A stretch of DNA of 64,000 bases, taken from NCBI RefSeq assembly GCF_001870465.1, contig NZ_MDGK01000037.1, forward strand, positions 312,501-376,500, given 5' to 3'. The position numbers and the translations under genes are program-made. The number at the start of each line of letters is the position of its first letter. The first letter of the stretch is position 1. The DNA is from Pseudomonas extremorientalis. GTDB taxonomy: Bacteria > Pseudomonadota > Gammaproteobacteria > Pseudomonadales > Pseudomonadaceae. This document shows positions 36,720-45,350 of this stretch, piece by piece. Below the pieces are notes generated by a model, which searched no databases, was not told where the DNA came from, and saw nothing but the letters and a program-made list of their open reading frames with translations.

Positions 36720-37685
36720 ATGTCGACGAACCACCACACCTCCCGCCTATTCGCCGTTGCCCTCATCGCCTTGTTGCTGGGTGCCGGCGGCTTCGGTTAT
36801 TGGCGCTCCACCCAGGACCGCCTGCCCGAAGGCCTGAGCATGGGCAATGGGCGCCTGGAATCCACCGAAGTGCAGATCGCTGCCAAGATCCCCGGGCGCC
36901 TGGCCGAAGTGCGGGTGGACGAAGGCGATAAGGTGCTCAAAGGCCAACTGCTCGCGCGCATGGACACCCGCACCCTCGAAGCCCAACGCGCCCAGGCCGA
37001 AGCCGAAGTGCTGCGCGCCAAGGAAAACTTCGCCGCTGCCGAGGCCAATGTACAACTGCGCCAGAGCGAACAACTGCTGGCCAACCAGGAACTCAAGCGC
37101 ACCCAGGAGCTGTACAAGCGCGGCTTCGCCAGCAGCCAGTTGATCGACCAGCAGCAAGCCCGGCAGAACACCGGCAACGCCGCCGTGATTGCCGCCCAGG
37201 CCCAGGTCAATTCGGTGAAAGCCGCGATTGGCGCCGCCCAGGCCCAGGTCGCCCAGCTCACCAGCGAGATCGACGACAGCAGCCTGCGCGCGCCCATCGA
37301 CGGAATCATCCAGCTGCGCCTGGCCGAGCCCGGCGAAGTGCTCGGCGCGGGTGGCCGCGTGCTGCTACTGATCGACCCTAATGATCAGTACATGAACCTC
37401 TACCTGCCCGCTTCCGTGACCGGTCGCCTCACCGTCGGCAGCGACGCACGCATCCTGCTCGACGCCCTGCCCGACCAGCCGCTGCCGGCCAGGATCAGCT
37501 TCGTCGCCGCCAAATCCCAGTTCACCCCCAAGGAAGTGGAAACCCGCGACGAACGCCAGAAACTGGTATTCCGCGTCAAACTGCGCCTGACCCAACCCAG
37601 CGCCGTGCCCCAGGCCAAACCGGGCATGCCCGGCGCCGGTTATGTGCGCACGGCTGACATTGATTGGCCGGCCAACCTGCAATGA
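36720..37685 (+). CDS. HlyD-family periplasmic adaptor of an ABC exporter
   Basis: The 321-residue protein has one N-terminal membrane anchor (LFAVALIALLLGAGGFGYW), a biotinyl-lipoyl half motif IPGRLAEVRVDEGDKVLKGQ near residue 60, a long Ala/Gln-rich coiled-coil hairpin (about 80-190) and the second lipoyl half SLRAPIDGIIQLRLAEPGEV near 200. It should bridge the inner-membrane exporter to an outer-membrane channel. It overlaps the ABC gene by four bases (ATGA). It is closest in layout to E. coli YhiI/YbhG types. Substrate unknown. Confidence 0.88.
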   Translation: MSTNHHTSRLFAVALIALLLGAGGFGYWRSTQDRLPEGLSMGNGRLESTEVQIAAKIPGRLAEVRVDEGDKVLKGQLLARMDTRTLEAQRAQAEAEVLRAKENFAAAEANVQLRQSEQLLANQELKRTQELYKRGFASSQLIDQQQARQNTGNAAVIAAQAQVNSVKAAIGAAQAQVAQLTSEIDDSSLRAPIDGIIQLRLAEPGEVLGAGGRVLLLIDPNDQYMNLYLPASVTGRLTVGSDARILLDALPDQPLPARISFVAAKSQFTPKEVETRDERQKLVFRVKLRLTQPSAVPQAKPGMPGAGYVRTADIDWPANLQ

Positions 37686-40399
37686 CCGCCCTGGCGCTGC
37701 AGGCCACGGGGATCAATCATCGCTACGGCAAGCAACAGGCCCTGGTTGATATCACTTTCAGCCTGCCGGCTGGTACGCGCTGCGGGTTGATCGGCCCGGA
37801 TGGCGCAGGCAAGTCGAGCCTCCTGGGCTTGATCGCCGGGGTTAAAAAGCTCCAGGACGGCCAGTTGCAGGTGCTCGGCGGCGCCATCGAAGATCGCCGC
37901 CACCGCAACAGCCTGTACCCGCGCATTGCCTTTATGCCCCAGGGTTTGGGCGGCAACCTGTACCCCGAGCTGTCCATCAGCGAAAACATCCGCTTTTTTG
38001 CCACGCTGTTCGGCCTGTCCCAAGCCGATTGCGACCAGCGCATGCACAACCTGCTGCTGGCCACCGACCTCGCGCGTTTCGCCGAACGCCCGGCGGGCAA
38101 GCTCTCCGGCGGCATGAAGCAGAAGCTCGGTTTGTGCTGCGCGCTGATCCACGACCCGGACCTGCTGATCCTCGACGAACCCACCACCGGCGTCGACCCG
38201 CTGTCACGTCGGCGCTTCTGGGAACTGGTCGACAGCGTACGCAGCGAACGCCCTCAACTGACGCTGCTGGTGGCCACGGCCTACATGGAAGAGGCCGAGC
38301 AGTTCGAACACTGCCTGATGCTCGATCGCGGCAAGCTGATCGCCGATGGCCTGAGCAGCGACTTGGCCGCCGCGACACCCAGCGGAAAGCTGGACGAAGC
38401 CTTCACCCACTTCCAGGGTGACAGCGCTCACGACAACCAGCCGCTGGTGATCCCGCCGAGGCAAAGCGACAACACCGATATCGCCATCGAGGCCCATGAC
38501 CTGACCCTGCGTTTTGGCGTTTTCACCGCAGTGAACAAGGTCAGCTTCGCCATTGGTCGCGGCGAGATCTTCGGTTTCCTCGGCTCCAACGGCTGCGGCA
38601 AGACCACCACCATGAAAGTCCTCACCGGGCTGATGCCGGCCACCGAGGGCAGCGCGACGCTGCTGGGCAACCCGGTGAACGCCAAGGACCTAGCCACCCG
38701 CAAGCGCGTGGGTTTCATGTCGCAAAGCTTCTCGCTGTACGGCGAACTCAGCGTGCGCCAGAACCTGGTGCTGCATGCGCAACTGTTCGACCTGCCCAAG
38801 GCGGACAGCGGCCCGCGCATCGATGAGCTGATCCAGCGTTTCGACCTCGGTGACGTCGCCGAGCAACCGTCCGGCGAGCTGCCCTTGGGCCTGCGCCAGC
38901 GCTTGTCATTGGCGGTGGCGGTGCTGCATCGTCCGGAAGTGCTGATTCTCGACGAGCCCACCTCGGGCGTCGACCCGGCCGCCAGGGATGACTTCTGGCG
39001 ATTGCTGATCGAGCTGTCCCGCGAGCAAGGCGTGACCATCTTCCTGTCCACACACTTCATGAACGAAGCCCAGCGCTGCGACCGCATCTCCTTGATGCAC
39101 GCGGGCAAGGTGCTGGCCTGCGATACGCCGGATGCGCTGCAACAGCAATTCCACGGCGATACGTTGGAAGCGGCGTTCGTCACCTGCCTGGAGCGCGCCC
39201 AGGGCGAAGCCGAGCCTACTGCGCCCGCCAAGACTGTCAGCGGAACCAGCACACCGCCCATGAGTAAACGGGGGTTCAGCCTGGCCCGGCTAGCGGCCGT
39301 GGCCAGCCGGGAAGGCAAGGAACTGCTGCGCGACAGAGTGCGCATGGCCTTCGCCCTGCTGGGGGCGATGTTCATGATGGTGATCTTCGGCTATGGCATT
39401 TCCCTGGATGTGGAAAACCTCGCCTTCGCCGTCTACGACCAGGACCAGACGCCGCAAAGCCGCGCCTACCTGGAGGCGTTTCGCAGTTCGCGCTATTTCG
39501 CCGAGCAAGCGCCGATCCAGGACTCGACTGAACTGCACCGGCGCCTGCAACGTTCAGAAATCAAACTGGCCCTGGAGATCCCGCCTGGTTTTGGTCGCGA
39601 TCTCTATGCCGGCCGCCAGCCTACAGTGGCCGCGTGGCTGGACGGCGGCATGCCGTTTCGCGCGGAAACCAGCCGTAACTATGTCGAGGCCGTGCATCAG
39701 GAGAACCTGCAGCAACTGGCCGAACTGAGCAGCCTGCCGCGCAACACCCCGGCCGCCGCCAGGCTGGAAACGCGCTTTCGCTATAACCAGGACGTGGTTA
39801 GCGTGAATGCCATAGGCCCCGGCGTGATGGCGCTGATCCTGGCATTTATCCCGGCCATGCTCACCGCGCTCGGCATCGTGCGCGAAAAGGAGTTGGGCTC
39901 GATCACCAACTTCTACGCCACGCCGCTGACCCGACTGGAGTTCCTGCTCGGCAAACAGGCACCGTACCTGGCCGTGAGCCTGGTCAACCTGGCGGTATTG
40001 GTGGCGATGAACCGCTGGCTGTTCGGCGTACCCTTCAAGGGCAGCGCCCTCACCCTGGCGTTCGGCGGCCTGCTCTACGTGCTGGCGACCACCAGCATGG
40101 GCCTGCTGATTTCGGCCTTCACCCGCACGCAGATCGCGGCGATCCTCGGCACCATGATCATCACCAGCTTGCCGACGATCCAGTTCTCCGGGCTGATCGT
40201 GCCGCGCTCGTCCCTGGAGGGCGCGGCGGCCTTGATGGGTATGCTGTTTCCGGCGGGGCACTTCCTGGACATTGCCGTGGGCACCTTCACCAAGGCCCTG
40301 GACCTGCGCCAGTTGTGGCCCCAGTGCCTGGCGCTGTTCGGGTTCTTCGTCGGGTTTACCGGGCTGAGCCTGGTCATGCTCAAGAAGCAGGAGGCCTGA
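37682..40399 (+). CDS. Fused double-ATPase/permease ABC exporter (RbbA/YhiH-like)
   Basis: The 905-residue protein has three parts. ATPase 1 (about 1-235): Walker A GPDGAGKSS, signature LSGGMKQKLG, Walker B LLILDEPTTGVDP. ATPase 2 (about 265-500): Walker A GSNGCGKTTT, signature replaced by LPLGLRQRLS, Walker B VLILDEPTSGVDP. ABC-2 permease (about 530-905): one early helix, a large periplasmic loop starting VENLAFAVYDQDQTPQSRAY, then five helices. E. coli RbbA/YhiH has the same layout. The start is the ATG at 37682, overlapping the HlyD stop. It forms an operon with the adaptor and a second permease, probably a drug or macromolecule exporter. Confidence 0.9.
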   Translation: MTALALQATGINHRYGKQQALVDITFSLPAGTRCGLIGPDGAGKSSLLGLIAGVKKLQDGQLQVLGGAIEDRRHRNSLYPRIAFMPQGLGGNLYPELSISENIRFFATLFGLSQADCDQRMHNLLLATDLARFAERPAGKLSGGMKQKLGLCCALIHDPDLLILDEPTTGVDPLSRRRFWELVDSVRSERPQLTLLVATAYMEEAEQFEHCLMLDRGKLIADGLSSDLAAATPSGKLDEAFTHFQGDSAHDNQPLVIPPRQSDNTDIAIEAHDLTLRFGVFTAVNKVSFAIGRGEIFGFLGSNGCGKTTTMKVLTGLMPATEGSATLLGNPVNAKDLATRKRVGFMSQSFSLYGELSVRQNLVLHAQLFDLPKADSGPRIDELIQRFDLGDVAEQPSGELPLGLRQRLSLAVAVLHRPEVLILDEPTSGVDPAARDDFWRLLIELSREQGVTIFLSTHFMNEAQRCDRISLMHAGKVLACDTPDALQQQFHGDTLEAAFVTCLERAQGEAEPTAPAKTVSGTSTPPMSKRGFSLARLAAVASREGKELLRDRVRMAFALLGAMFMMVIFGYGISLDVENLAFAVYDQDQTPQSRAYLEAFRSSRYFAEQAPIQDSTELHRRLQRSEIKLALEIPPGFGRDLYAGRQPTVAAWLDGGMPFRAETSRNYVEAVHQENLQQLAELSSLPRNTPAAARLETRFRYNQDVVSVNAIGPGVMALILAFIPAMLTALGIVREKELGSITNFYATPLTRLEFLLGKQAPYLAVSLVNLAVLVAMNRWLFGVPFKGSALTLAFGGLLYVLATTSMGLLISAFTRTQIAAILGTMIITSLPTIQFSGLIVPRSSLEGAAALMGMLFPAGHFLDIAVGTFTKALDLRQLWPQCLALFGFFVGFTGLSLVMLKKQEA

Positions 40400-41517
40400 T
40401 GCATAAGTTCGCGCACATTCTGCGGCTGGGAATCAAGGAACTGACCAGCCTGCGCCACGACAGCGTATTGCTGCTGTTTCTGTTCTACGCCTTCACCGTC
40501 GCCATCTATATGCCCGCCGCCGGTTCGGTGATCGGTGTGCACAATGCCAGCGTAGCGTTTGTCGATGAAGACCACAGCGCCCTCTCACGGCAGATGGCCG
40601 AAGCGCTGCAACCGCCCGAATTCCAGGCGCCTGCACCGTTGGTCTATGACCAATTGGACAGGGTCATGGACAGCGGCAAGTACACCTTCGTAATCAATGT
40701 GCCGGCGAACTTCCAGGCGGACCTGTTGGCGGGGCGCCAGCCGGGGGTGCAGGTGAATGTGGATGCCACGGCGATGAGCCAGGCGTTCATGGGGGCGGGC
40801 TATATCGGGCGGATTTTCCAGCGAGAACTGCTGACCTACAGCGGACAAGCCGATGCCGCCAGCCGGGCACCCGCGCAGCTCACTACCCGGGCGCTGTTCA
40901 ACACCAATCTGGAGGGCGGCTGGTTCCTGGCGGTGATCCAGATCGTCAACAACATCACCATCCTCGCCATTATCCTCACCGGCACTGCCCTGCTGCGTGA
41001 GCGTGAACACGGCACCCTCGACCACCTGCTGGTGCTGCCGCTGACGGCGCTGGAAATCATGCTGGCAAAAATCTGGAGCAACATGCTGGTGGTGGTGCTG
41101 TGCACCTGGCTGTCGCTGGAGGTGGTGGTCAAAGGCTTGCTCGGTGTACCACTGGCCGGATCGCTGGGGTTGTTCCTGTTCGTGACAGCGCTGTACCTGT
41201 TTGCCAGCACGGCGCTGGGGATTTTCCTCGCCACGCTTGCCCGTTCGACGCCGCAATTCGGCCTGCTGGCGATTCCGGTGATTATCCCGATGCTGTTGCT
41301 CTCAGGCGGCAGTACGCCGCTGGACAGCATGCCCGAGTGGTTGCAGTGGGTGATGCAGGGGTCGCCGTCGACGCATTTTGTGAGTTTGAGTGCGGCGATT
41401 CTGTTTCGTGATGCAGGGGTGAGCGTGGTGTGGCCGGACTTGCTGGCGCTGGCGGGGATTGGGTTGGTGTTTTTTGTGGTGGCGTTGGCGCGGTTCAGGA
41501 AAAGCCTGGCGTCCTGA
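40399..41517 (+). CDS. ABC-2 type exporter permease (YhhJ-like)
   Basis: The 372-residue membrane protein starts MHKFAHILRLGIKELTSLRH at the ATG sharing one base with the previous stop (TGATG). It has one N-terminal helix, a periplasmic domain (about 45-170, beginning NASVAFVDEDHSALSRQMAE), then five hydrophobic helices including VIQIVNNITILAIILTGTAL and LLREREHGTLDHLLVLPLTA. It would pair with the permease half of the RbbA-like protein. E. coli yhiI-rbbA-yhhJ has the same order. Confidence 0.9.
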   Translation: MHKFAHILRLGIKELTSLRHDSVLLLFLFYAFTVAIYMPAAGSVIGVHNASVAFVDEDHSALSRQMAEALQPPEFQAPAPLVYDQLDRVMDSGKYTFVINVPANFQADLLAGRQPGVQVNVDATAMSQAFMGAGYIGRIFQRELLTYSGQADAASRAPAQLTTRALFNTNLEGGWFLAVIQIVNNITILAIILTGTALLREREHGTLDHLLVLPLTALEIMLAKIWSNMLVVVLCTWLSLEVVVKGLLGVPLAGSLGLFLFVTALYLFASTALGIFLATLARSTPQFGLLAIPVIIPMLLLSGGSTPLDSMPEWLQWVMQGSPSTHFVSLSAAILFRDAGVSVVWPDLLALAGIGLVFFVVALARFRKSLAS

Positions 41518-41529
41518 GGCGCCTGTACC

Positions 41530-41605
41530 GCCGTCATCGGGGGCAAGCCCCCTCCCACATTTGATCGCATTCCAACTGTGGGAGGGGGCTTGCCCCCGAT
41601 GGGCG
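41530..41605. repeat. REP doublet
   Basis: ATCGGGGGCAAGCCCCCTCC (from 41536) and GTGGGAGGGGGCTTGCCCCC (from 41578) are exact inverted copies about 20 bp apart, in the convergent gap between the exporter operon and the FliL-like gene. The orientation matches the doublet at 6600. Confidence 0.88.
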
Positions 41606-41613
41606 CGCTGCGG

Positions 41614-42021
41614 TTACTGGATGATCAGGTTGTTGAACAACAGGTCTTCCACCACCGGTTTGCCGGTTTCGTCGTTCATCACTTGCTGGGTCTGCTTCAG
41701 GGCTTCCTGGCGCAGTTTTTCCTTGCCCTCGACGGTGCTCATCGCCTCGTTGGTCTGCTGGGTGAACAGCGCCACCAACTGGTTACGGATCAACGCATCG
41801 TTGGCTTTGACGGCGGCGGCCGCTTCGGTGCCGGTCACGCGCAGGGCGATGTCGGCCTTGAACACCTTGAGTTTCGCCGTGCCATCCAGGCCGTAGTTGC
41901 CCACGAACGGCGGGCTCAGGCTGATATAGCTGACCTTCGGCGCCTCGCCTTCTTTGGCTTCTTCGGCCTGGGCCGCCATCGGCAAGGTCAGGGCCAGCAT
42001 CAACAGGATCCACGCTTTCAC
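41614..42021 (-). CDS. FliL-like periplasmic protein
   Basis: The 135-residue protein starts MKAWILLMLALTLPMAAQAE, which reads as a cleavable signal peptide (AQA-E) rather than the uncleaved membrane anchor of classical FliL. The rest, YISLSPPFVGNYGLDGTAKL, DIALRVTGTEAAAAVKANDA and EDLLFNNLIIQ at the C-terminus, follows the FliL periplasmic domain. No flagellar gene is adjacent. FliL supports motor and stator function; this stand-alone paralogue may serve that or another envelope role. AATGTGAGGAATGA precedes the start. Confidence 0.85.
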   Translation of the reverse strand: MKAWILLMLALTLPMAAQAEEAKEGEAPKVSYISLSPPFVGNYGLDGTAKLKVFKADIALRVTGTEAAAAVKANDALIRNQLVALFTQQTNEAMSTVEGKEKLRQEALKQTQQVMNDETGKPVVEDLLFNNLIIQ

Positions 42022-42171
42022 AGTTCATTCCTCACATTCGGTTGCCGGGTAGCATAACGCTAGCAAGGCAGAGCACAAGCTTATGGCGGCTTATCAGGCC
42101 TGGGCATGCTCGTTGACCCACGGGCGTACCCTCCTACACTTATCGGCCACGACGCCAAAAGGAATAGTCCG

Positions 42172-43149
42172 ATGAAAGCTGTGCTGTGCAAAGCCTTCGG
42201 CCCTGCCGAAACCCTGGTGCTGGAAGATGTCGCAAGCCCTGCGATCAAGAAGAACGAAATCCTGCTGGACGTGCACGCGGCCGGGGTCAACTTCCCGGAT
42301 ACGCTGATCATCGAGGGCAAGTACCAGTTCAAGCCGCCCTTTCCGTTCTCGCCGGGTGGCGAGGCGGCAGGCGTGGTCAGTGAAGTGGGCGAAAAAGTCG
42401 GCCACCTGAAAGTCGGTGACCGGGTCATGGCGCTGACCGGCTGGGGCAGCTTTGCCGAACAGGTCGCGGTGCCGGGCTATAACGTACTGCCGATCCCGCC
42501 GAGCATGGATTTCAACACCGCCGCCGCGTTCAGCATGACCTACGGCACGTCGATGCACGCGCTCAAGCAACGGGCCAACCTGCAAGCCGGCGAAACCCTG
42601 CTGGTACTCGGCGCTTCCGGTGGCGTGGGCCTGGCCGCCGTGGAAATCGGCAAAGCCATGGGCGCCCGTGTGATCGCCGCCGCCAGCAGCGCCGACAAAC
42701 TCGCGGTGGCCAAGGCCGCCGGCGCCGATGAGTTGATCAACTACAGCGAAGCCAGCCTGAAAGACGAGATCAAGCGCCTCACGGACGGCAATGGCGCCGA
42801 TGTGATCTACGACCCGGTGGGGGGCGACCTGTTTGACCAAGCCATTCGCGCCATCGCCTGGAACGGCCGCTTGCTGGTGGTGGGGTTTGCCAGCGGGCGC
42901 ATTCCGGAGTTGCCGGTGAACCTGGCGCTGCTCAAGGGCGCGGCGGTGGTAGGGGTGTTCTGGGGTTCGTTCGCTCAGCGCCAGCCGCAGGATAATGCGG
43001 CGAACTTCCAGCAGTTGTTCACCTGGTACGGCGAGGGCAAGTTGAAGCCGTTGGTGTCGCAGGTGTATCCGCTGGAACAGGCCGCCCAGGCAATCAATGA
43101 CCTGGGGCAGCGCAAGGCGGTTGGTAAAGTGGTCGTCCAGACTCGATAA
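42172..43149 (+). CDS. NADPH:quinone oxidoreductase-like enzyme (MDR superfamily)
   Basis: The 325-residue zinc-free medium-chain reductase starts MKAVLCKAFGPAETLVLEDV. The catalytic domain contains AAGVNFPDTLIIEGKYQFKP and GGEAAGVVSEVGEKVGHLKV. The NADPH Rossmann motif is VLGASGGVGLAAVEIGKAMG near residue 145. The C-terminus has the usual KPLVSQVYPLEQAAQAINDL. Family members reduce quinones or alpha,beta-unsaturated carbonyls. It is monocistronic, with its promoter shared across the gap with the divergent FliL-like gene. The specific substrate cannot be named. Confidence 0.9.
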   Translation: MKAVLCKAFGPAETLVLEDVASPAIKKNEILLDVHAAGVNFPDTLIIEGKYQFKPPFPFSPGGEAAGVVSEVGEKVGHLKVGDRVMALTGWGSFAEQVAVPGYNVLPIPPSMDFNTAAAFSMTYGTSMHALKQRANLQAGETLLVLGASGGVGLAAVEIGKAMGARVIAAASSADKLAVAKAAGADELINYSEASLKDEIKRLTDGNGADVIYDPVGGDLFDQAIRAIAWNGRLLVVGFASGRIPELPVNLALLKGAAVVGVFWGSFAQRQPQDNAANFQQLFTWYGEGKLKPLVSQVYPLEQAAQAINDLGQRKAVGKVVVQTR

Positions 43150-43167
43150 AAAATTTGAAATAGGGTC

Positions 43168-43199
43168 AATGTGGGAGGGGCAAGCTCCCCTCACACATT
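43168..43199. repeat. Degenerate REP-type hairpin upstream of glpT
   Basis: AATGTGGGAGGGGCAAGCTC followed by CCCTCACACATT is an imperfect palindrome resembling one REP unit that has lost bases. It is 10 bp before the GlpR-like operator, after the oxidoreductase gene, and may act as its terminator. Confidence 0.65.
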
Positions 43200-43208
43200 T
43201 TGATCTCC

Positions 43209-43228
43209 GGTGTTCGTAAGGGAACATT
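43209..43228. promoter_or_regulatory. GlpR-like operator upstream of glpT
   Basis: GGTGTTCGTAAGGGAACATT matches the GlpR consensus as I recall it from E. coli (TGTTCG-N4-CGAACA) at all but one half-site base. It is 108 bp before the glpT start. GlpR represses glycerol-3-phosphate genes until the phosphate ester binds it, so this predicts inducible glpT. Confidence 0.7.
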
Positions 43229-43336
43229 CATTAGGGTTCATTTCTTGTTGTTTACAGATAAGAGGCGATGCTATTTTCGGTAACGAAACTGTAACATTCG
43301 CATCCGCAGTCAAAACAAGAAATCTGGAGCTCTTGA

Positions 43337-44674
43337 ATGTTTGCTTTCTTTCGTCCTGCCGCACATCAGGCGCCCCTGCCTGAAGAAAAAATAGACAGTA
43401 CCTACCGACGCCTGCGCTGGCAGATCTTCGCCGGTATTTTCTTCGGTTACGCCGGGTACTACCTGCTGCGCAAGAACTTCTCCCTGGCCATGCCTTACCT
43501 GATCGACGAGGGCTATACCCGCGGCGAACTGGGCCTGGCGATGTCGGCTATCGCGATTGCCTACGGCCTGTCCAAGTTCCTCATGGGCCTGGTGTCCGAC
43601 CGCTCCAACCCGCGCTACTTCCTGCCCTTCGGCCTGCTGGTTTCCGCCGGGGTGATGTTCATTTTCGGTTTCGCACCTTGGGCGACGTCCAGCGTGACCA
43701 TGATGTTCATTTTGCTGTTCATCAACGGTTGGGCCCAGGGCATGGGCTGGCCGCCAAGTGGACGGACCATGGTGCACTGGTGGTCGCAGAAAGAACGCGG
43801 CGGCGTGGTGTCGGTGTGGAACGTGGCGCACAACGTCGGCGGCGGCCTGATCGGCCCGCTGTTCCTGCTGGGCATGGCCTGGTTCAACGACTGGCACGCG
43901 GCGTTCTACGTACCGGCCACCGTCGCGTTGCTGGTCGCGGCCTTTGCCTTCATCACCATGCGCGACACCCCGCAATCGGTAGGCCTGCCGCCAATCGAGC
44001 AATACAAGAACGATTACCCGGAAGGCTACGACGCCAGCCACGAAGACGAATTCAGCGCCAAGGAAATCTTCGTCAAGTACGTGCTGCGCAACAAAATGCT
44101 GTGGTACATCGCCTTCGCCAACGTGTTTGTCTACCTGCTGCGCTATGGCGTACTGGACTGGGCACCGACCTACCTGAAAGAAGCCAAGCACTTCACGGTG
44201 GATAAATCGTCGTGGGCGTACTTCTTCTATGAGTGGGCCGGTATCCCGGGCACGCTGTTGTGCGGCTGGATGTCGGACAAGATCTTCCGTGGCAACCGTG
44301 GCCTGACCGGCATCGTGTTCATGGCGTTGGTGACTGTGGCGACCCTGGTGTACTGGCTCAACCCGCCGGGCAACCCGATGATCGACATGATCGCGCTGTT
44401 CTCCATCGGCTTCCTGATCTACGGCCCAGTGATGCTGATCGGCCTGCAGGCGCTGGAACTGGCACCGAAGAAAGCCGCCGGCACCGCTGCGGGCTTCACC
44501 GGCCTGTTCGGTTACCTGGGCGGCTCGGTGGCTGCCAGTGCGGCCATGGGTTACACCGTGGACCATTTCGGCTGGGACGGTGGTTTCGTGCTGCTGATCG
44601 GCGCGTGCCTGCTGGCAATCGCCTTTCTGATCCCAACGCTGTGGCACACCAACAGCGTCAGCTCGGCGCGTTAA
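43337..44674 (+). CDS. glpT: Glycerol-3-phosphate transporter
   Basis: The 445-residue major facilitator protein has 12 hydrophobic helices. GlpT hallmarks: [20 protein letters not shown] in helix 1, with the phosphate-binding Arg, [40 protein letters not shown] and the second binding Arg in [20 protein letters not shown]. It exchanges glycerol-3-phosphate for inorganic phosphate across the inner membrane. A GlpR-like operator lies upstream. The stop overlaps the convergent chaC stop by three bases. Other glp genes are not in the window. Confidence 0.95.
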   Translation: MFAFFRPAAHQAPLPEEKIDSTYRRLRWQIFAGIFFGYAGYYLLRKNFSLAMPYLIDEGYTRGELGLAMSAIAIAYGLSKFLMGLVSDRSNPRYFLPFGLLVSAGVMFIFGFAPWATSSVTMMFILLFINGWAQGMGWPPSGRTMVHWWSQKERGGVVSVWNVAHNVGGGLIGPLFLLGMAWFNDWHAAFYVPATVALLVAAFAFITMRDTPQSVGLPPIEQYKNDYPEGYDASHEDEFSAKEIFVKYVLRNKMLWYIAFANVFVYLLRYGVLDWAPTYLKEAKHFTVDKSSWAYFFYEWAGIPGTLLCGWMSDKIFRGNRGLTGIVFMALVTVATLVYWLNPPGNPMIDMIALFSIGFLIYGPVMLIGLQALELAPKKAAGTAAGFTGLFGYLGGSVAASAAMGYTVDHFGWDGGFVLLIGACLLAIAFLIPTLWHTNSVSSAR

Positions 44675-45324
44675 CCGCCTGGGCAATCCTTTGCACAGCG
44701 CTTGAGCCGCGCCTCCAGGTTCTTATCTGGCATGGCGTGGCTACGCAGGGCGTTGACGGTCTGCTCGACATAATCGCGAGTGGTGCCGTAACGCCCGCAA
44801 GCGCTTTGCAGCACATGGTTCAGCACGATATCGGGCAAGTTACCGGCGTAACTGGGCAAGTGCCGTTCCAACACAAACCCCAGCGCCTGTACGGTATTGC
44901 CATCTTCCAGACGGCAGCTGAGCCAGTGTGGCCGGTAGGACGGGTAAGGCATCTCGCGCTGCCACAGGGCGTACAGCGAGGCCTCCAACTGATCGTCCGG
45001 CAAACGGTAGGCAAATCCGCTGCAGGAGCCGCCGCGATCCAGACCAAACACCAATCCCGGCAACTCCGGTGTCCCCCGATGCTCATGGGACCACAGGTAC
45101 AGGCCCCGGTGATAACCGTGGACCCGTGCCCGCATCCGCTCGGTCGAGGAGCATTCAGGGCGCCAGATCAGCGAACCATAAGCGAATAACCAGACCGGCC
45201 CACCCTTATGCCGCGCCATAGTGGCCTGCATCGAGCTCATCAACTGTTCGTGAGTGAGTTGCGGCCCAAGATCGAGCCGCGGAGGGTAAGCCAATTGCAA
45301 GAGATCGGATTCAATAACGGTCAT
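44671..45324 (-). CDS. chaC: Glutathione-specific gamma-glutamylcyclotransferase (ChaC)
   Basis: The 217-residue protein has the substrate-binding [11 protein letters not shown] at residues 47-57 and [20 protein letters not shown], with the catalytic Glu in RGTPE. It cleaves glutathione to 5-oxoproline and Cys-Gly in the cytosol. It begins 26 bp after the TonB-dependent receptor gene on the same strand and may be its co-transcribed partner. It is convergent with glpT, with overlapping stops. Confidence 0.92.
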   Translation of the reverse strand: MTVIESDLLQLAYPPRLDLGPQLTHEQLMSSMQATMARHKGGPVWLFAYGSLIWRPECSSTERMRARVHGYHRGLYLWSHEHRGTPELPGLVFGLDRGGSCSGFAYRLPDDQLEASLYALWQREMPYPSYRPHWLSCRLEDGNTVQALGFVLERHLPSYAGNLPDIVLNHVLQSACGRYGTTRDYVEQTVNALRSHAMPDKNLEARLKRCAKDCPGG

Positions 45325-45350
45325 GGCAAATCGCTTAGGTCTCCTGTGCT

